A stretch of DNA of 64,000 bases from Bacteroidales bacterium (GTDB lineage Bacteria > Bacteroidota > Bacteroidia > Bacteroidales > UBA932), in contig JAGCVJ010000011.1 in assembly GCA_017962375.1 (NCBI GenBank), positions 124,001 through 188,000 on the forward strand, read 5' to 3'. The position numbers and the translations under genes were made by a program. Shown in pieces: positions 25,042 through 34,200 of the stretch. The notes beneath the pieces are model-generated. The model did no database searches, was not told where the DNA came from, and saw nothing but the letters and a program-made list of their open reading frames with translations. How positions within the stretch are numbered: position 1 is the stretch's first letter; each line of letters opens with the position of its first letter.

Positions 25042-25629
25042 ATGAAAAAGAGTTTGATTTTAATCGCGATGCTGCTGGTGGCATTCTCAGCAGCCGCACA
25101 GGACAAGAAAGACCAGGACCCTAAGGAGAGATTCTTCAAGGCAAAGGTCAAGGAAATGGTTTACCATCTTGACATTACAGACGAGCAGAAACCCGAGTTC
25201 GTGAAAGTTTACAGGGCATATACAGATGAAGTGTCCCAGCTTATGAGAGACGGCCGCCAGATGCCGCCTAAAGACCAGGCAAGGAAAGGCGAGAAGCCTC
25301 GTCACGAAAAAGGCGAAAAGCCTGAGCGCAAGCAGCTGACCAAGGAAGAAGCTACAAAGGCTGTAAAGGACAGGCTCGAAAAGCAGACCAAGTTCCAGAC
25401 TGAAAACGCCGCAAGGCAGGCCAAAATCAACGAAGTGAAGATTAAATACGTTGACCAGTTTGCCGAGGTTCTTACCCCTGGCCAGCTGAACCGCTTCTTT
25501 GTTGTTGAGCAGCAGATTCAGCAGAAGATGCGCAAAAGACAGCCGGGCCCGGGAAGGCAAGGCTTCAACGGAAGACCTGGAATGAACGGCCCTCGCCCAG
25601 GCAACCATCCTGAGGAAGGAGCAGAATAG
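25042..25629 (+). CDS. Secreted CpxP/Spy-like helical protein
   Basis: A 195-aa protein with signal peptide (MKKSLILIAMLLVAFSAAAQ), then a highly charged, mainly helical body with two ITDEQKPEFVKVY/LTPGQLNRFF-type LTxxQ-like elements, a Lys/Glu-rich middle and a Gly/Pro/Arg-rich tail. This is the usual build of periplasmic Spy/CpxP-like proteins of Bacteroidota, thought to act as chaperone or stress proteins. It is a single-gene unit closed by a strong terminator at 25667-25711. Confidence 0.75.
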   Translation: MKKSLILIAMLLVAFSAAAQDKKDQDPKERFFKAKVKEMVYHLDITDEQKPEFVKVYRAYTDEVSQLMRDGRQMPPKDQARKGEKPRHEKGEKPERKQLTKEEATKAVKDRLEKQTKFQTENAARQAKINEVKIKYVDQFAEVLTPGQLNRFFVVEQQIQQKMRKRQPGPGRQGFNGRPGMNGPRPGNHPEEGAE

Positions 25630-25666
25630 GCTGCTCTTTAACACTCTCATTGATAGACAAATGCGC

Positions 25667-25711
25667 AAAGTCCTACTAGGGTCTGACCCAGTAGGACTTT
25701 ATGTATTTTTT
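25667..25711 (+). terminator. Rho-independent terminator
   Basis: The stem AAAGTCCTAC (25667-25676) and GTAGGACTTT (25691-25700) contains an inner GGGT/ACCC pairing and is followed by ATGTATTTTTT. It closes the CpxP/Spy-like gene. Confidence 0.88.
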
Positions 25712-25712
25712 G

Positions 25713-25720
25713 TATCTTTG
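25713..25720 (+). promoter_or_regulatory. -7 box before the frameshifted gene
   Basis: TATCTTTG, an exact consensus, ending 7 bases before the ATG at 25728. Confidence 0.45.
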
Positions 25721-25727
25721 TTGTGTT

Positions 25728-26043
25728 ATGAAAAGATACGTTTTGCTTGCTTCTATGGTGCTTGTCTGTGCAGCTGTTTCTGCGCAGGTCAAGATAAAAG
25801 ACGCGAAAGCTCTGCCGCTGAAGGCAGAGCTGGTGGCCGACCTGGCCGACTGGACTCTCGGACTCTGACCAGAACGGCGAGGTGCATCTCAAGGATTCGG
25901 ATGTTCTGGACGTAACCAGGATTGAAAGCGGCATTAACATCTGGCAGGGAAGCTATGTAATGGGGGATTACGCCTTCCTTCCGGACGGATACGCTCCCCG
26001 ACAGCCGAGGCATTCCAAACTGTGGCGTTTCAGCCTCAGGTAG
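25728..26043 (+). pseudogene. Small secreted protein gene broken by a frameshift
   Basis: The first frame reads a signal peptide (MKRYVLLASMVLVCAAVSAQ) and VKIKDAKALPLKAELVADL, then stops at TGA 25866-25868. The other frame takes over at once with DSDQNGEVHLKDSDVLDVTRIESGINIWQG and runs on to TAG at 26041. Together they would encode about 104 residues, with the xDxNGEVxL turn typical of carboxypeptidase-regulatory-like domains. A 1- or 2-base indel near 25855-25862 explains it. A promoter box and signal peptide are intact, so decay is recent, or the indel is a sequencing error. The function is not known. Confidence 0.72.
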
Positions 26044-26046
26044 TGG

Positions 26047-26739
26047 CTAGTGGAGCTGGAAGATAATCGGGAAGGTGTACTTTACCTTGGCCGGTTTTCC
26101 CCTCTGCTTTCCCGGAGTCCATTTCGGAGACTTGCTGACAACTCTTACGGCCTCGTTGTCAAGTGAGGAGTCTACGCCTCGGAGAACTTTCACATCCTTT
26201 ACGCTGCCGTCCTTGTCTATGGTGAACTGGAGGGTCACTCTTCCTGAAATGCCGGTTTCCTTTGCTATTTCAGGGTAAACTATATTGCCGTAAACCCACT
26301 TGGTGAACTCGTTGGCGTCCTTGCCCTGGAACATAGGCTTTTCCTCGACAATGGCAAACGGGATGAACTCTTCTTCTTCAACTTCCTCAACATTCGGCTT
26401 GGCCTCTATGTAAGGAACTATCTTTATAGGAGTTGCGTTGTCGTCAGGGCTGAGGAACTCGGTGTCTATCTTCACGTCGTTTTCCACAATCTGGAGATCT
26501 TCGCTCATTACCGGCTCCTTTATGGTCTCTGGTGGAGGCGGAACTTCCTGCTGGGTTACAGGCACGGTCTCGTCGTCAACCAGAAGGGTGTTGCCGGTCA
26601 CTAATGTTGCTACATCTTTGGTGGAGGAGTTCCACTCGAAGGAAGTGAGTACAATCGCAAGTGCTGCGACAAGCCCGATCTCAAGGAACATCGTCCTTCT
26701 GTTTTCCAGGCTGGCTCTGTTGGTTTTCTTGGTTTCCAT
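26047..26739 (-). CDS. Energy transducer TonB
   Basis: A 230-aa protein: cytoplasmic N-terminus, membrane anchor (FLEIGLVAALAIVLTSFEW, about 18-36), a short Pro/Glu-rich periplasmic spacer (PPPPETIKEP...) and the C-terminal TonB domain (FTKWVYGNIVYPEIAKETGISGRVTLQFTIDKDGSVKDVKVLRGVDSSLDNEAVRVVSKSPKW). It couples the ExbBD proton motor to outer-membrane receptors such as the two in this window. No exbBD genes are nearby. Confidence 0.95.
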   Translation of the reverse strand: METKKTNRASLENRRTMFLEIGLVAALAIVLTSFEWNSSTKDVATLVTGNTLLVDDETVPVTQQEVPPPPETIKEPVMSEDLQIVENDVKIDTEFLSPDDNATPIKIVPYIEAKPNVEEVEEEEFIPFAIVEEKPMFQGKDANEFTKWVYGNIVYPEIAKETGISGRVTLQFTIDKDGSVKDVKVLRGVDSSLDNEAVRVVSKSPKWTPGKQRGKPAKVKYTFPIIFQLH

Positions 26740-26789
26740 AGCAAGATGTATTAAGTGTTGAACTTTATGTCCGCTTGTTTTTCCTGATG

Positions 26790-26820
26790 CAAATATCGGT
26801 TCATTATTGCCCTTTGCAAA
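26790..26820 (-). promoter_or_regulatory. Promoter of tonB
   Basis: On the minus strand, TTTG (26820-26817), a 19-base spacer and GATATTTG (26797-26790), one mismatch from TAnnTTTG. The tonB ATG lies 50 bases downstream. Confidence 0.6.
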
Positions 26821-26977
26821 ATATTGTATATCAATAAATTATCAAAGTACATAATCCTCAATTTATCATCAATCAAAACTCAAATCTTTCTCATTTTTTC
26901 CTCAAGGGAACATCAAGGTTTTTCTCGTTTTCCGCGATAGGGGCATCCAGAAGCGGAGTTGGGAATTTTTGCTTATT

Positions 26978-27007
26978 TTTGAAAGAATTTTTGCGGTATC
27001 AATTTTG
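26978..27007 (+). promoter_or_regulatory. Weak promoter of the TPR-AraC regulator
   Basis: TTTG (26978-26981), an 18-base spacer and CAATTTTG (27000-27007), one mismatch from the -7 consensus. The ATG at 27017 is 9 bases further. Confidence 0.4.
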
Positions 27008-27016
27008 CGGCGCGCT

Positions 27017-28696
27017 ATGACTCGTTTTTCCAAGCTGTGTGTTTTGCTTGCTGCGGCAATGTTTTTTGCCGCTGCCCCGATTTCCTTGAAGGCGGCTCCT
27101 GCCCAGGATTCCGTATGTGTAATGCTGGAGTCTTTGTCCGCGTCTTATTCCCTGGAAAAGGCCAACCGGATAATGTCTTACCTGGAGCGTCACGGCCAGC
27201 AGCTGGACGAGCCTCTCCGTTTTGCTTCCAGGACAAAAAAAGAGGAAGTGCTGATGAATGTCTTCTACTATGCCGCGGATTATCTTTACGGCATCCAGCA
27301 GTATCAGTCGTGCGTGGACTACGCTTTCCAGGCTCTGCCTTTCAGCAAGGAAATAGGGGACAAGGACTACCAGGCGGACATTCTGAGCCTGCTGGCCATA
27401 AGCAGCATGAGGATGGGCAACTACGACAAGGCGGGCAGCTATGCCGAGCAGTGCTATGCCCTGGACCTTGAAAGCAAAGACCATGACCGCATAAGCTCCA
27501 GCCTGAACACTCTTGCCGGAATCTATATGTCCTCCAAGCAGTATAACGTAGCCGAGAAATATGTTCTCAAGGGCATTGAGGAATGCGGCAAGGCCAACAA
27601 CAAGCCTAGAGAGGCCGTTCTTCTGGGTATGGCCTCTGAAGTTTACCATGCAATGGGCAAGAGCGACGTGGCCCTGGACTACGCCCAGAAGGCTTACGAC
27701 CTGGATATGGCTCTTGGACTCGAGCCTCAGGCCAAAGTCAGGCTTTCGCAGAGAGCTGCCGCTCTCATAGGCCTCGGGAGGTACGAGGATGCCGAGAAAG
27801 ACCTTCTGGAGGCCATCCCGTTCTTCAGGGAGATCGGAAATCTCCAGTCTCTGGGCATTTCCTGCAACAAGATGGGAGGCGTGCTGCATTATCTTAATCG
27901 CGACCAGGAGGCTTCGAAATATTATCGCGAGGCGGCTGACATCTTTGTCTCCATCGGTGACCCTTACAATGAAATGCATTCCAGAAAAGGCCTTTATGAG
28001 AGCCTCATAGACATAGACCGCAAGGAAGCCAAGCTTCAGCACGACCGCTACGATACTCTCAAGGATTCTCTCTACACTCTGGCCGCCGCCGAAAGCCTGG
28101 GCCGCTACAACGCCACTCTGGACAACGATACGCTGAAGGCGGAAAACGAGCGGGCCAGAAGGGCAAAATACTCCATACTGATGGCAGGTATTTTTGCCGC
28201 CCTGCTTCTGGCAGGCCTGGTCTGGCTGCTGATGCACCGCCGCGTCCGCCGACAGAAGGCCGCTATGGAGGCTGCGCTTAGAAAGCTCCGCGAAGATATC
28301 GCCCAGTCTAAACAGACAGAGCTTGAACCGGAACCTGAGCCTGCGCCGTCTAAGGAAGAAATCGCCATCAGCAAGGCTGACAAGGCATTTTTGGACAAGC
28401 TTTCTTCTTACGTTATCGGCAACCTGGACTCTGGACGCCTGGGAGTGGAGGATATCGCTTCCCACATGTGTCTTTCCAGCGGCCAGCTCAACCGCAAGGT
28501 AAAGTCCATTGCCGGAGTCACCACCCAGAATTACGTTCTACGTCTCCGTCTTGAGCAGGCCAAGATCCTGCTTCAGAGCGAGCCGGACAGCCAGATAGCG
28601 GATATTGCCTTCCGCTGCGGCTTTGAGGATGCCGCTTCATTCTCCAGGGCTTTCAAGCGTGTTTTTGGCTCTACTCCGTCCCAGATCCGCGGATAA
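27017..28696 (+). CDS. Membrane-spanning TPR sensor with AraC-type DNA-binding domain
   Basis: A 559-aa protein from MTRFSKLC; the longer frame upstream would destroy the signal peptide. Order: signal sequence (to about residue 27), periplasmic TPR repeats (about 60-360; NYDKAGSYAEQCYALD, QYNVAEKYVLKGIEEC, RYEDAEKDLLEAIPFF, DQEASKYYREAADIF), a membrane helix (YSILMAGIFAALLLAGLVWLLM, about 387-408), a coiled linker, and a C-terminal AraC/HTH_18 domain (LGVEDIASHMCLSSGQLNRKVKSI, IADIAFRCGFEDAASFSRAFKRVFG). It is a one-component regulator sensing something in the periplasm. Its natural target may be the unit just downstream (28706-28865). Confidence 0.92.
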   Translation: MTRFSKLCVLLAAAMFFAAAPISLKAAPAQDSVCVMLESLSASYSLEKANRIMSYLERHGQQLDEPLRFASRTKKEEVLMNVFYYAADYLYGIQQYQSCVDYAFQALPFSKEIGDKDYQADILSLLAISSMRMGNYDKAGSYAEQCYALDLESKDHDRISSSLNTLAGIYMSSKQYNVAEKYVLKGIEECGKANNKPREAVLLGMASEVYHAMGKSDVALDYAQKAYDLDMALGLEPQAKVRLSQRAAALIGLGRYEDAEKDLLEAIPFFREIGNLQSLGISCNKMGGVLHYLNRDQEASKYYREAADIFVSIGDPYNEMHSRKGLYESLIDIDRKEAKLQHDRYDTLKDSLYTLAAAESLGRYNATLDNDTLKAENERARRAKYSILMAGIFAALLLAGLVWLLMHRRVRRQKAAMEAALRKLREDIAQSKQTELEPEPEPAPSKEEIAISKADKAFLDKLSSYVIGNLDSGRLGVEDIASHMCLSSGQLNRKVKSIAGVTTQNYVLRLRLEQAKILLQSEPDSQIADIAFRCGFEDAASFSRAFKRVFGSTPSQIRG

Positions 28697-28705
28697 AAAC
28701 TCACT

Positions 28706-28736
28706 TTGCACGATTTTGACAAGGAGTTGCACGATT
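28706..28736 (+). promoter_or_regulatory. Two direct repeats, candidate AraC-type operator
   Basis: TTGCACGATT occurs at 28706-28715 and 28727-28736, 21 bases apart, two helical turns, right behind the AraC-type regulator gene. The arrangement fits binding of an AraC-family activator upstream of the -7 box at 28765. The second copy continues as ACGATTGT, the half-site of the palindrome at 5219-5236. Confidence 0.5.
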
Positions 28737-28764
28737 GTGCATACCCCTTTTTTGTCTGCACCCG

Positions 28765-28772
28765 TACCTTTG
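28765..28772 (+). promoter_or_regulatory. -7 promoter box without a following gene
   Basis: TACCTTTG, an exact consensus, placed 28 bases after the second TTGCACGATT repeat. No ORF of note follows before the hairpin at 28838; an ATG at 28829 would give only about 22 residues and overlaps the hairpin. Confidence 0.45.
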
Positions 28773-28837
28773 CATCAGCAAATTCGGATTAAAGTATAGT
28801 GTTGTATATATAAAACACGCTTCAAACTATGAAAACA

Positions 28838-28865
28838 GGAAAGGCCGGCATCAACCGGCCTTTCC
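28838..28865. terminator. Strong 11-bp hairpin (terminator)
   Basis: GGAAAGGCCGG (28838-28848), loop CATCAA, CCGGCCTTTCC (28855-28865): a perfect stem. There is no long T tract on the plus side; on the minus side it is followed by TGTTTTC and could close the gene at 28885-30039. Confidence 0.7.
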
Positions 28866-28884
28866 AATTGTCTGGAGACGCTTC

Positions 28885-30039
28885 TCAGCGATAGAGTGAA
28901 TTCAGATGTTTCACCGCTTTCTGCATTATAGCCTTTGCTATTTCGTTTTCTTCTACGGCGTAAGCCGCTTCAAGGTCTTTCTTTCCTGTCAGAAGCTCGG
29001 TTGAGGCTATCCAGGCGGCTGCGGCGCCTCTTACTTCAAAGTCTTTGTCGTAGAGAAGGCATGGCGCCCAGGATTTCATGCTCCAGGACGGATGCTGTGT
29101 CATCCACTCGATGCCTTCCAGCTTTTCTTCCTTGGTTCCATAGACGAAAGTCCTGTACAGGGAGCCTTCTTTCTGGAGGTCTTCTTCGCTCATTATTACT
29201 TCTCTGTCCAATGCCGGGGCCTTGTACTCAACCGGCAGTGCCAGATCCTCTTTCTGGGCGCACCAGAACAGGATTCTCGGAATCATCCAGCTGAAGGATG
29301 CGCTTCCTTCCGGATGGCCGATGGAAGTGAAAACTCTGCCTTTTCCGTAGTTGTTGGCCAGCAGGAACGGCTTGCCTGGGCTTATTCCAGGCTGGAACTC
29401 GGCTCCCACGTGCACATCGCTGAGCATTGTTGCAAATACCGTATAGTCTGTGGCAGGGCTTTCTGCCAAGGCTGCAGAATCTGCCGGGGCCAGCATAGGG
29501 CCGTTTTCAAACAGTACGTGTATTGTATCCAGTTCTGCGAGTTCCGGGAACAGCTTCTTTCCGTCCTCGGTTACTCCGAGGGCGCACAGCCCCTGGCCTC
29601 TGGAGGAGTGGTCCAGATCCACCACCTGGGCTCCGTTCATCCCGAAGCAGGCATAGTCCGGGGTATGGCTCAGGGCGTATGCTCCGGCGCAGATGCAGAG
29701 TATTCCTCCGCCGTTCTCAGTCCATTTCTTTATTATGCTGATGTCTGTCTGGCCGAGGTTGAAGGTGTGCATGCTGCCTCCTCCGCCGGGGATAATCAGC
29801 ACATCCAGGCTGTCCAGCACGCCAAAGGCTATGTTGGCGCTGGTGATATACTTTATGCTTATGCGGGAATCCAGCTGCGCTGCTGCAAAGGCTTCGGTCA
29901 TGTTGGTGTGGCCGCTTCCCAGCCCGTACAGCATTCCCACTTTCAACAAAGGCTCCGCTGTCTTTTCATTCTTGCAGGAGATTCCCAGCAGCATTCCGCA
30001 CAGAACGGCGGAAATCATTATCAGAGTTCTTTTATTCAT
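28885..30039 (-). CDS. BPL_N-domain (glutamine amidotransferase-like) lipoprotein
   Basis: A 384-aa protein with lipoprotein signal (MNKRTLIMISAVLCGMLLGISC). Residues about 32-260 form a class I amidotransferase-like domain of the BPL_N type: VGMLYGLGSGHTNM, LIIPGGGGSMHTFN, the nucleophile region GGGILCICAGAYALS (Cys in CAGA) and GKGRVFTSIGHPEGS. A helical C-terminal part (about 280-384) resembles HEAT-type repeats (EVRGAAAAWIASTELL). The family has no known reaction outside the cytoplasm. It is divergent from the VanX-like gene. Confidence 0.85.
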   Translation of the reverse strand: MNKRTLIMISAVLCGMLLGISCKNEKTAEPLLKVGMLYGLGSGHTNMTEAFAAAQLDSRISIKYITSANIAFGVLDSLDVLIIPGGGGSMHTFNLGQTDISIIKKWTENGGGILCICAGAYALSHTPDYACFGMNGAQVVDLDHSSRGQGLCALGVTEDGKKLFPELAELDTIHVLFENGPMLAPADSAALAESPATDYTVFATMLSDVHVGAEFQPGISPGKPFLLANNYGKGRVFTSIGHPEGSASFSWMIPRILFWCAQKEDLALPVEYKAPALDREVIMSEEDLQKEGSLYRTFVYGTKEEKLEGIEWMTQHPSWSMKSWAPCLLYDKDFEVRGAAAAWIASTELLTGKKDLEAAYAVEENEIAKAIMQKAVKHLNSLYR

Positions 30040-30093
30040 ATCGCTGAAGATTATACTTCAAAAATACAGCTTTATTTGTAATTTTACACTCCG

Positions 30094-30101
30094 TAAATTT
30101 G
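30094..30101 (+). promoter_or_regulatory. -7 box before the VanX-like gene
   Basis: TAAATTTG, an exact consensus, ending 6 bases before the ATG at 30108. A TTTG at 30075-30078 is only 15 bases upstream, shorter than usual. Confidence 0.45.
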
Positions 30102-30107
30102 ATTCTT

Positions 30108-30863
30108 ATGAAAAGATACTTGTTTCTTTTTTCGGTTGCTATAGCAATTTGCCTGGCCGGCTGTTCAGGCAAGAAATCTCAGACTGACGTTAAAGCCATT
30201 CCGGACACTCTGGCGGTTGTGGATGTTGTAAAGAAACTTCCTGCAAACCAGATCAGAGAGGGCTTTGTGGTTATTTCCGAGGCCGTTCCTGATGTGATTC
30301 TGGAGATCAGATACTATTCCACCTATAACTTTGTGGGCTCAAGGATAGACGGCTATGAGGAGCCTGTTGCCCTTATGACCAAGGAGGCCGCCAAGGCCCT
30401 GAAGGCTGTCAGCGATGACGTGAAGGCCCAGGGCTACCGCCTCAAGATATATGACGCATACCGTCCTGCCAGGGCCGTTGCTCATTTCTGCCGCTGGGCA
30501 AAGGACAAAGACACCTCTATGAAGCGTGCCTTCTACCCGAACTTGGACAAGGCCAACCTCTTCAAGCAGGACTACATAGCCACCAAGTCCGGCCACAGCA
30601 GGGGCAGCACCGTAGACCTCACTCTCTTTGACATGAAAACCGGAAAGGAAGTGGATATGGGCGGCACATTCGATATGCTTGACCCGAGCGCCCATCCAGA
30701 CTACAAGGGCGTAACTCCTCAGCAGTATGAAAACCGCCAGATTCTCAGGCAGGCCATGATGCGCCACGGCTTCAAGCCTCTGTATTCCGAGTGGTGGCAC
30801 TTCACTCTAAGGGATGAACCTTATCCTAACACTTACTTTGACTTCCCGGTGAGGTTTGAGTAG
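30108..30863 (+). CDS. D-alanyl-D-alanine dipeptidase, VanX-like lipoprotein
   Basis: A 251-aa M15D zinc peptidase. It has a lipoprotein signal (MKRYLFLFSVAIAICLAGC), then the VanX core: EIRYYSTYNFVGSRIDGYEEP, IYDAYRPARAV, the zinc motif SGHSRGSTVDL (His and Asp ligands) and EWWHF (catalytic Glu, His ligand). Secreted members in glycopeptide-sensitive bacteria probably recycle peptidoglycan D-Ala-D-Ala. No vanH or vanA partner lies nearby, so a resistance role is unlikely. Confidence 0.93.
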   Translation: MKRYLFLFSVAIAICLAGCSGKKSQTDVKAIPDTLAVVDVVKKLPANQIREGFVVISEAVPDVILEIRYYSTYNFVGSRIDGYEEPVALMTKEAAKALKAVSDDVKAQGYRLKIYDAYRPARAVAHFCRWAKDKDTSMKRAFYPNLDKANLFKQDYIATKSGHSRGSTVDLTLFDMKTGKEVDMGGTFDMLDPSAHPDYKGVTPQQYENRQILRQAMMRHGFKPLYSEWWHFTLRDEPYPNTYFDFPVRFE

Positions 30864-30868
30864 GGGCC

Positions 30869-31198
30869 CTACAAGTACCTCGTCCACCGGTAATGCTTCC
30901 GCTGGATCAGGTAGCCGGGGTTGCTTTCGTTCTCGTAGGCTTCCCTCTCAAAGCTGATATTAGAGTATGCCTTGTAGGCTGAGAAATAGCAGATGCATCT
31001 TATCAGCCACTCAAGCACATACCAGATGTAGAAGAACACATAAAGCATCTCCCGCATCTGGGCGGTGTGGATTCTTTCGTGGAATACCGTGGTAGGGGAT
31101 AAAGTCCTCCCTTTCCGGGCTAGTATCATCCCGAAAAGATTCATCGCGATGACATTCTTGCCCAAAAAGGGAGGTCTTTTCAAGTAGAAAATCTTCAT
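30869..31198 (-). CDS. 109-aa membrane protein with HExxH motif
   Basis: A short protein starting MKIFYLKRPPFLG. It contains HERIHTAQMREML (an HExxH zinc motif, His41-His45), a long hydrophobic stretch (VFFYIWYVLEWLIRCICYFSAYKAY) and then FEREAYENE, whose glutamates could give the third ligand. This is the pattern of a minimal membrane metalloprotease. I do not recognise a characterised family, and similar small proteins are widespread in Bacteroidota. It lies 7 bases after the alpha-2-macroglobulin gene and may share its transcript. Confidence 0.7.
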   Translation of the reverse strand: MKIFYLKRPPFLGKNVIAMNLFGMILARKGRTLSPTTVFHERIHTAQMREMLYVFFYIWYVLEWLIRCICYFSAYKAYSNISFEREAYENESNPGYLIQRKHYRWTRYL

Positions 31199-31205
31199 TT
31201 CACAG

Positions 31206-34200
31206 TTACTCGGTGACAGTTATTCTGCAGGAGCTGGTGTGAGCAGTGTACTCAGGAGCGTAGGCGCACTGGAGGTTGGCAAGGCCGGCTTCGTATTCTC
31301 CGGCTCTGGAGGCTCTGTAGTTGACTTCAAGAACGTATGTGCCCTTGCCCAGAGAGTAGAAGAAGAAGTTGGTGGAAGCGTCCTTGATCTCCTCGTAGTA
31401 GCCTGTGCCGCCACCGTAGCGGTAACCTGAAAGCTGGGTCATAGGCTCGAAGCAGGCTGCTCTCTGTTCCTTGAGCTGGACAAAGTCCATGCGGCGGTCT
31501 ATCTTGATAACCATTCTGGCGGTGACGATGTCTCCAACCTTTATCTGGGCGCCGTTCTTCAGAGGCTCAAGAGTGTAGGCCAGGGCTCCATTGGCGGTGT
31601 TGCCGGTTTCGGAAACCTTGTTCACTCTCTTGACATAGAGCTCCTTGACGATGCTCATTTCCTTGCTCTCGTTGTCTTTGACATTGGAGAGTTTCTCAAA
31701 GAAGGTGGCGTAAGCGGCTCCCCAGGCTATGCCGGCATCTTTCTTTTCTACGGTAATGGTGCGGGCATTGGTGGTCTTGTCGTCTGTGTAGGTCCTCTTG
31801 ATGTAGTTCAGGCCAGGAACAGGGGCGTTGCCCTCCTCGTCAGGCTTGTTGGTGGAGACGGTCCTGTCTGCAAAGGTGAGGTCTGCGATGCCCTCGCTTG
31901 CAAGCCAGTTGTCACCTCTTGCCAGAAGGGCGAACACTGCGTCTGCGGTAAGGGTGGAAGTGCCCCACATCTGAGTCTGCTTCTGCTTCAGGAGCCAGAT
32001 CTTCATCTCCTCAACAGTCTGCATGTCACCTGCAACTTGGTCAAAGGCCTCGATTGCGGCAACCTGGGCGTTGAGGTTCAGGCTTCCCCAGCGGTAAGGG
32101 TTCTCGTTGAAGGCGAAGTACATGCCCATCTCGTCTGAACTGGTCAGATGCTCTCTTATGGACTGGATGTACTCATCTGCGAGCTGCTGCTTTCCGTTGG
32201 CCTTGAGGATTACGGCAGCCATGCTCTTTTCCTGCATGTCCTGGCTCTTAGGAACCTCGGCAACCTTATTCAGGAAGAAGTTGTACATGGTATGCCTGTT
32301 CTTAGGAACAATGTCAATAGGAGCCTTGCCGTCTGCCTGGGCTTCAAGGGCTACCAGGTAGAGGTACTTGAGTATGAAGTAGGAAACTCCCTTGCTCTTG
32401 ATCTTCTCCTTCTTGATCCAGTCATAGTCTTCCTGAGCCTGGTTGTGCATGTAGTTCATGCCCTTGGAGTGCATCTCCATGCGGGCTCCGGTAGGCTTTT
32501 CGCCTGTCAGTATCCTGAGCCTGATGTCCTGGGTAAGCACGTATTCGGTAATCCAAGGGCTGGATTCCATTCCCTTGAACCAGGTCCATCCGCCGTCAGG
32601 CATCTGGAGGTCGCCGAGCTTCTTGATGGCCTTGTCCTGGATGTTCTTGATGTTCATCACGTCGAACAGGGTGGAGATCATCATCTTCTGGTCCTCTTCG
32701 CTCTTGGCTTCAAGCACCCAAGGAGATTCGGACAGGAGGATGTTCTTCAGCTCCTGGTTCTTCTGGAGGTTGCTCAGCAGAGTTTCCTTGTTCTGGCCGC
32801 TCTTCTTCCAGGCCTCGAACACGCTCTTGATCTTAGGCTGGGAGTTGGCTACCTTGCTTGCCAGAACGTTTGCGTAAAGGGCGTTTGTCCAGCAGATAGC
32901 ACAGTCATCGTCCGGCTCGGCCAGGCTTGGAAGGGCCTGAACTGCATACCATGCAGGGTTGCCGGTAAACTCAACCGTAAGAGTCTTCTTGGTGGCCGAA
33001 GGAGAATGGTGGTTGAAGAGTTTCTCCAGAGAGAATTCCTTCTTCTGGCCGCCTCTTACAGGGAGAGCCACGCTTTCTACAATGCGAACCTTGTCGCTGA
33101 GAACTGCCAGAGAGTGCTGCTCACCGTCTGAGAATTCTCCTCCCTCGGCGATGATTCTCACTCCGATTACATCATATTTGTCCTCTACAGGGAAGCTGAA
33201 GCTTACCTTGGAGGTTCTGCCGGCGGCAGCGCTCACTTTCTTGCTTTCGGTGTGGAACACCTTCTCGGTTGCAATGTCAAACAGCTCGAACTTCACGTTG
33301 GCATCAATGTCCTTTTCAGACAGGTTGGTCAGCGATGATGATATGGTGGTTATGTCTCCGTTCCTGAGGAAGCGAGGCATGTTAGGGGCAATCATGAAGT
33401 CTTTCTTGGCCTCTATCTCGTCCTGCAGATAACCGGTCTTCAGGTCCTTGGTGTGGGCCATGGACATGAATCTCCAGCGGGTAAGGCTTTCAGGAAGGGT
33501 GAAGCTGATAGCCACGTTTCCGTCCTTGTCGGTGACAAGCTGAGGCAGGAAGAATGCGGTCTCGTTGAAGTTGGTCCTGAGCTGAGGCTCCTGCTCCTGT
33601 TCCTTGGCTTGAGGCTGGCTATCGTCGTCCTGTCCCTTTGCCGCAGGTTCTTTTTTAACTGATGACAATTCGTCAAGAGACTCTTCATTCTTTGCGTAAG
33701 CCATTGGCATGGCTGCATCTTCAACTTCCCTGGCATCATACAACACAGTTCCCGATTTAGCGCCCAGTGCCCTGTACATAACGTGCATGCGTCTGCCGGC
33801 AAGGATGTAAGGAAGATTGATGAACTTGTCAAACTCCAGATCCTGAACATAAACGCTGAGGCTCGGAGAGTAGTTCATTCCAAAGAAGCTGAGTTTGGTG
33901 GACTGCCAGTTGGCATATGTCAGATGGCGAGGGTAGTAGCGGGAGATGGAGCTCAGGTAGTGGCTTCTAATCTTGTCCAGAGAAGCGTCGTACATCAGAG
34001 CAAGCACTTCTGCGTCCGCCGGCTTTCCGTCAGGGCCTACAACGTTCAGAGTCCACTGTTCTGCCTGGCCCGGAATCAAGGTGTTGCGGAATACGCTCCA
34101 CTTGAGCCTAAGGTGATTGTCTGGATAAGGCTTTGAGACAACGTATGAAGTCTGGAAGAACTGGTCGTCTCTTACCATCCTGAAGTAAATGCAGGCGCCG

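Noticed and set aside
26999-28465. 488-codon minus-strand frame
   Set aside because: Antisense of the TPR-AraC regulator; no signal, domain or promoter of its own.
28829-28894. Short ORF starting at 28829
   Set aside because: It would encode about 22 residues and run through the terminator hairpin; more likely part of a small RNA or a gene remnant.
30108-30863. Vancomycin-resistance gene vanX
   Set aside because: The catalytic motifs are those of the family, but it is a secreted lipoprotein with no vanH, vanA or regulator nearby; a peptidoglycan-recycling dipeptidase is more likely.
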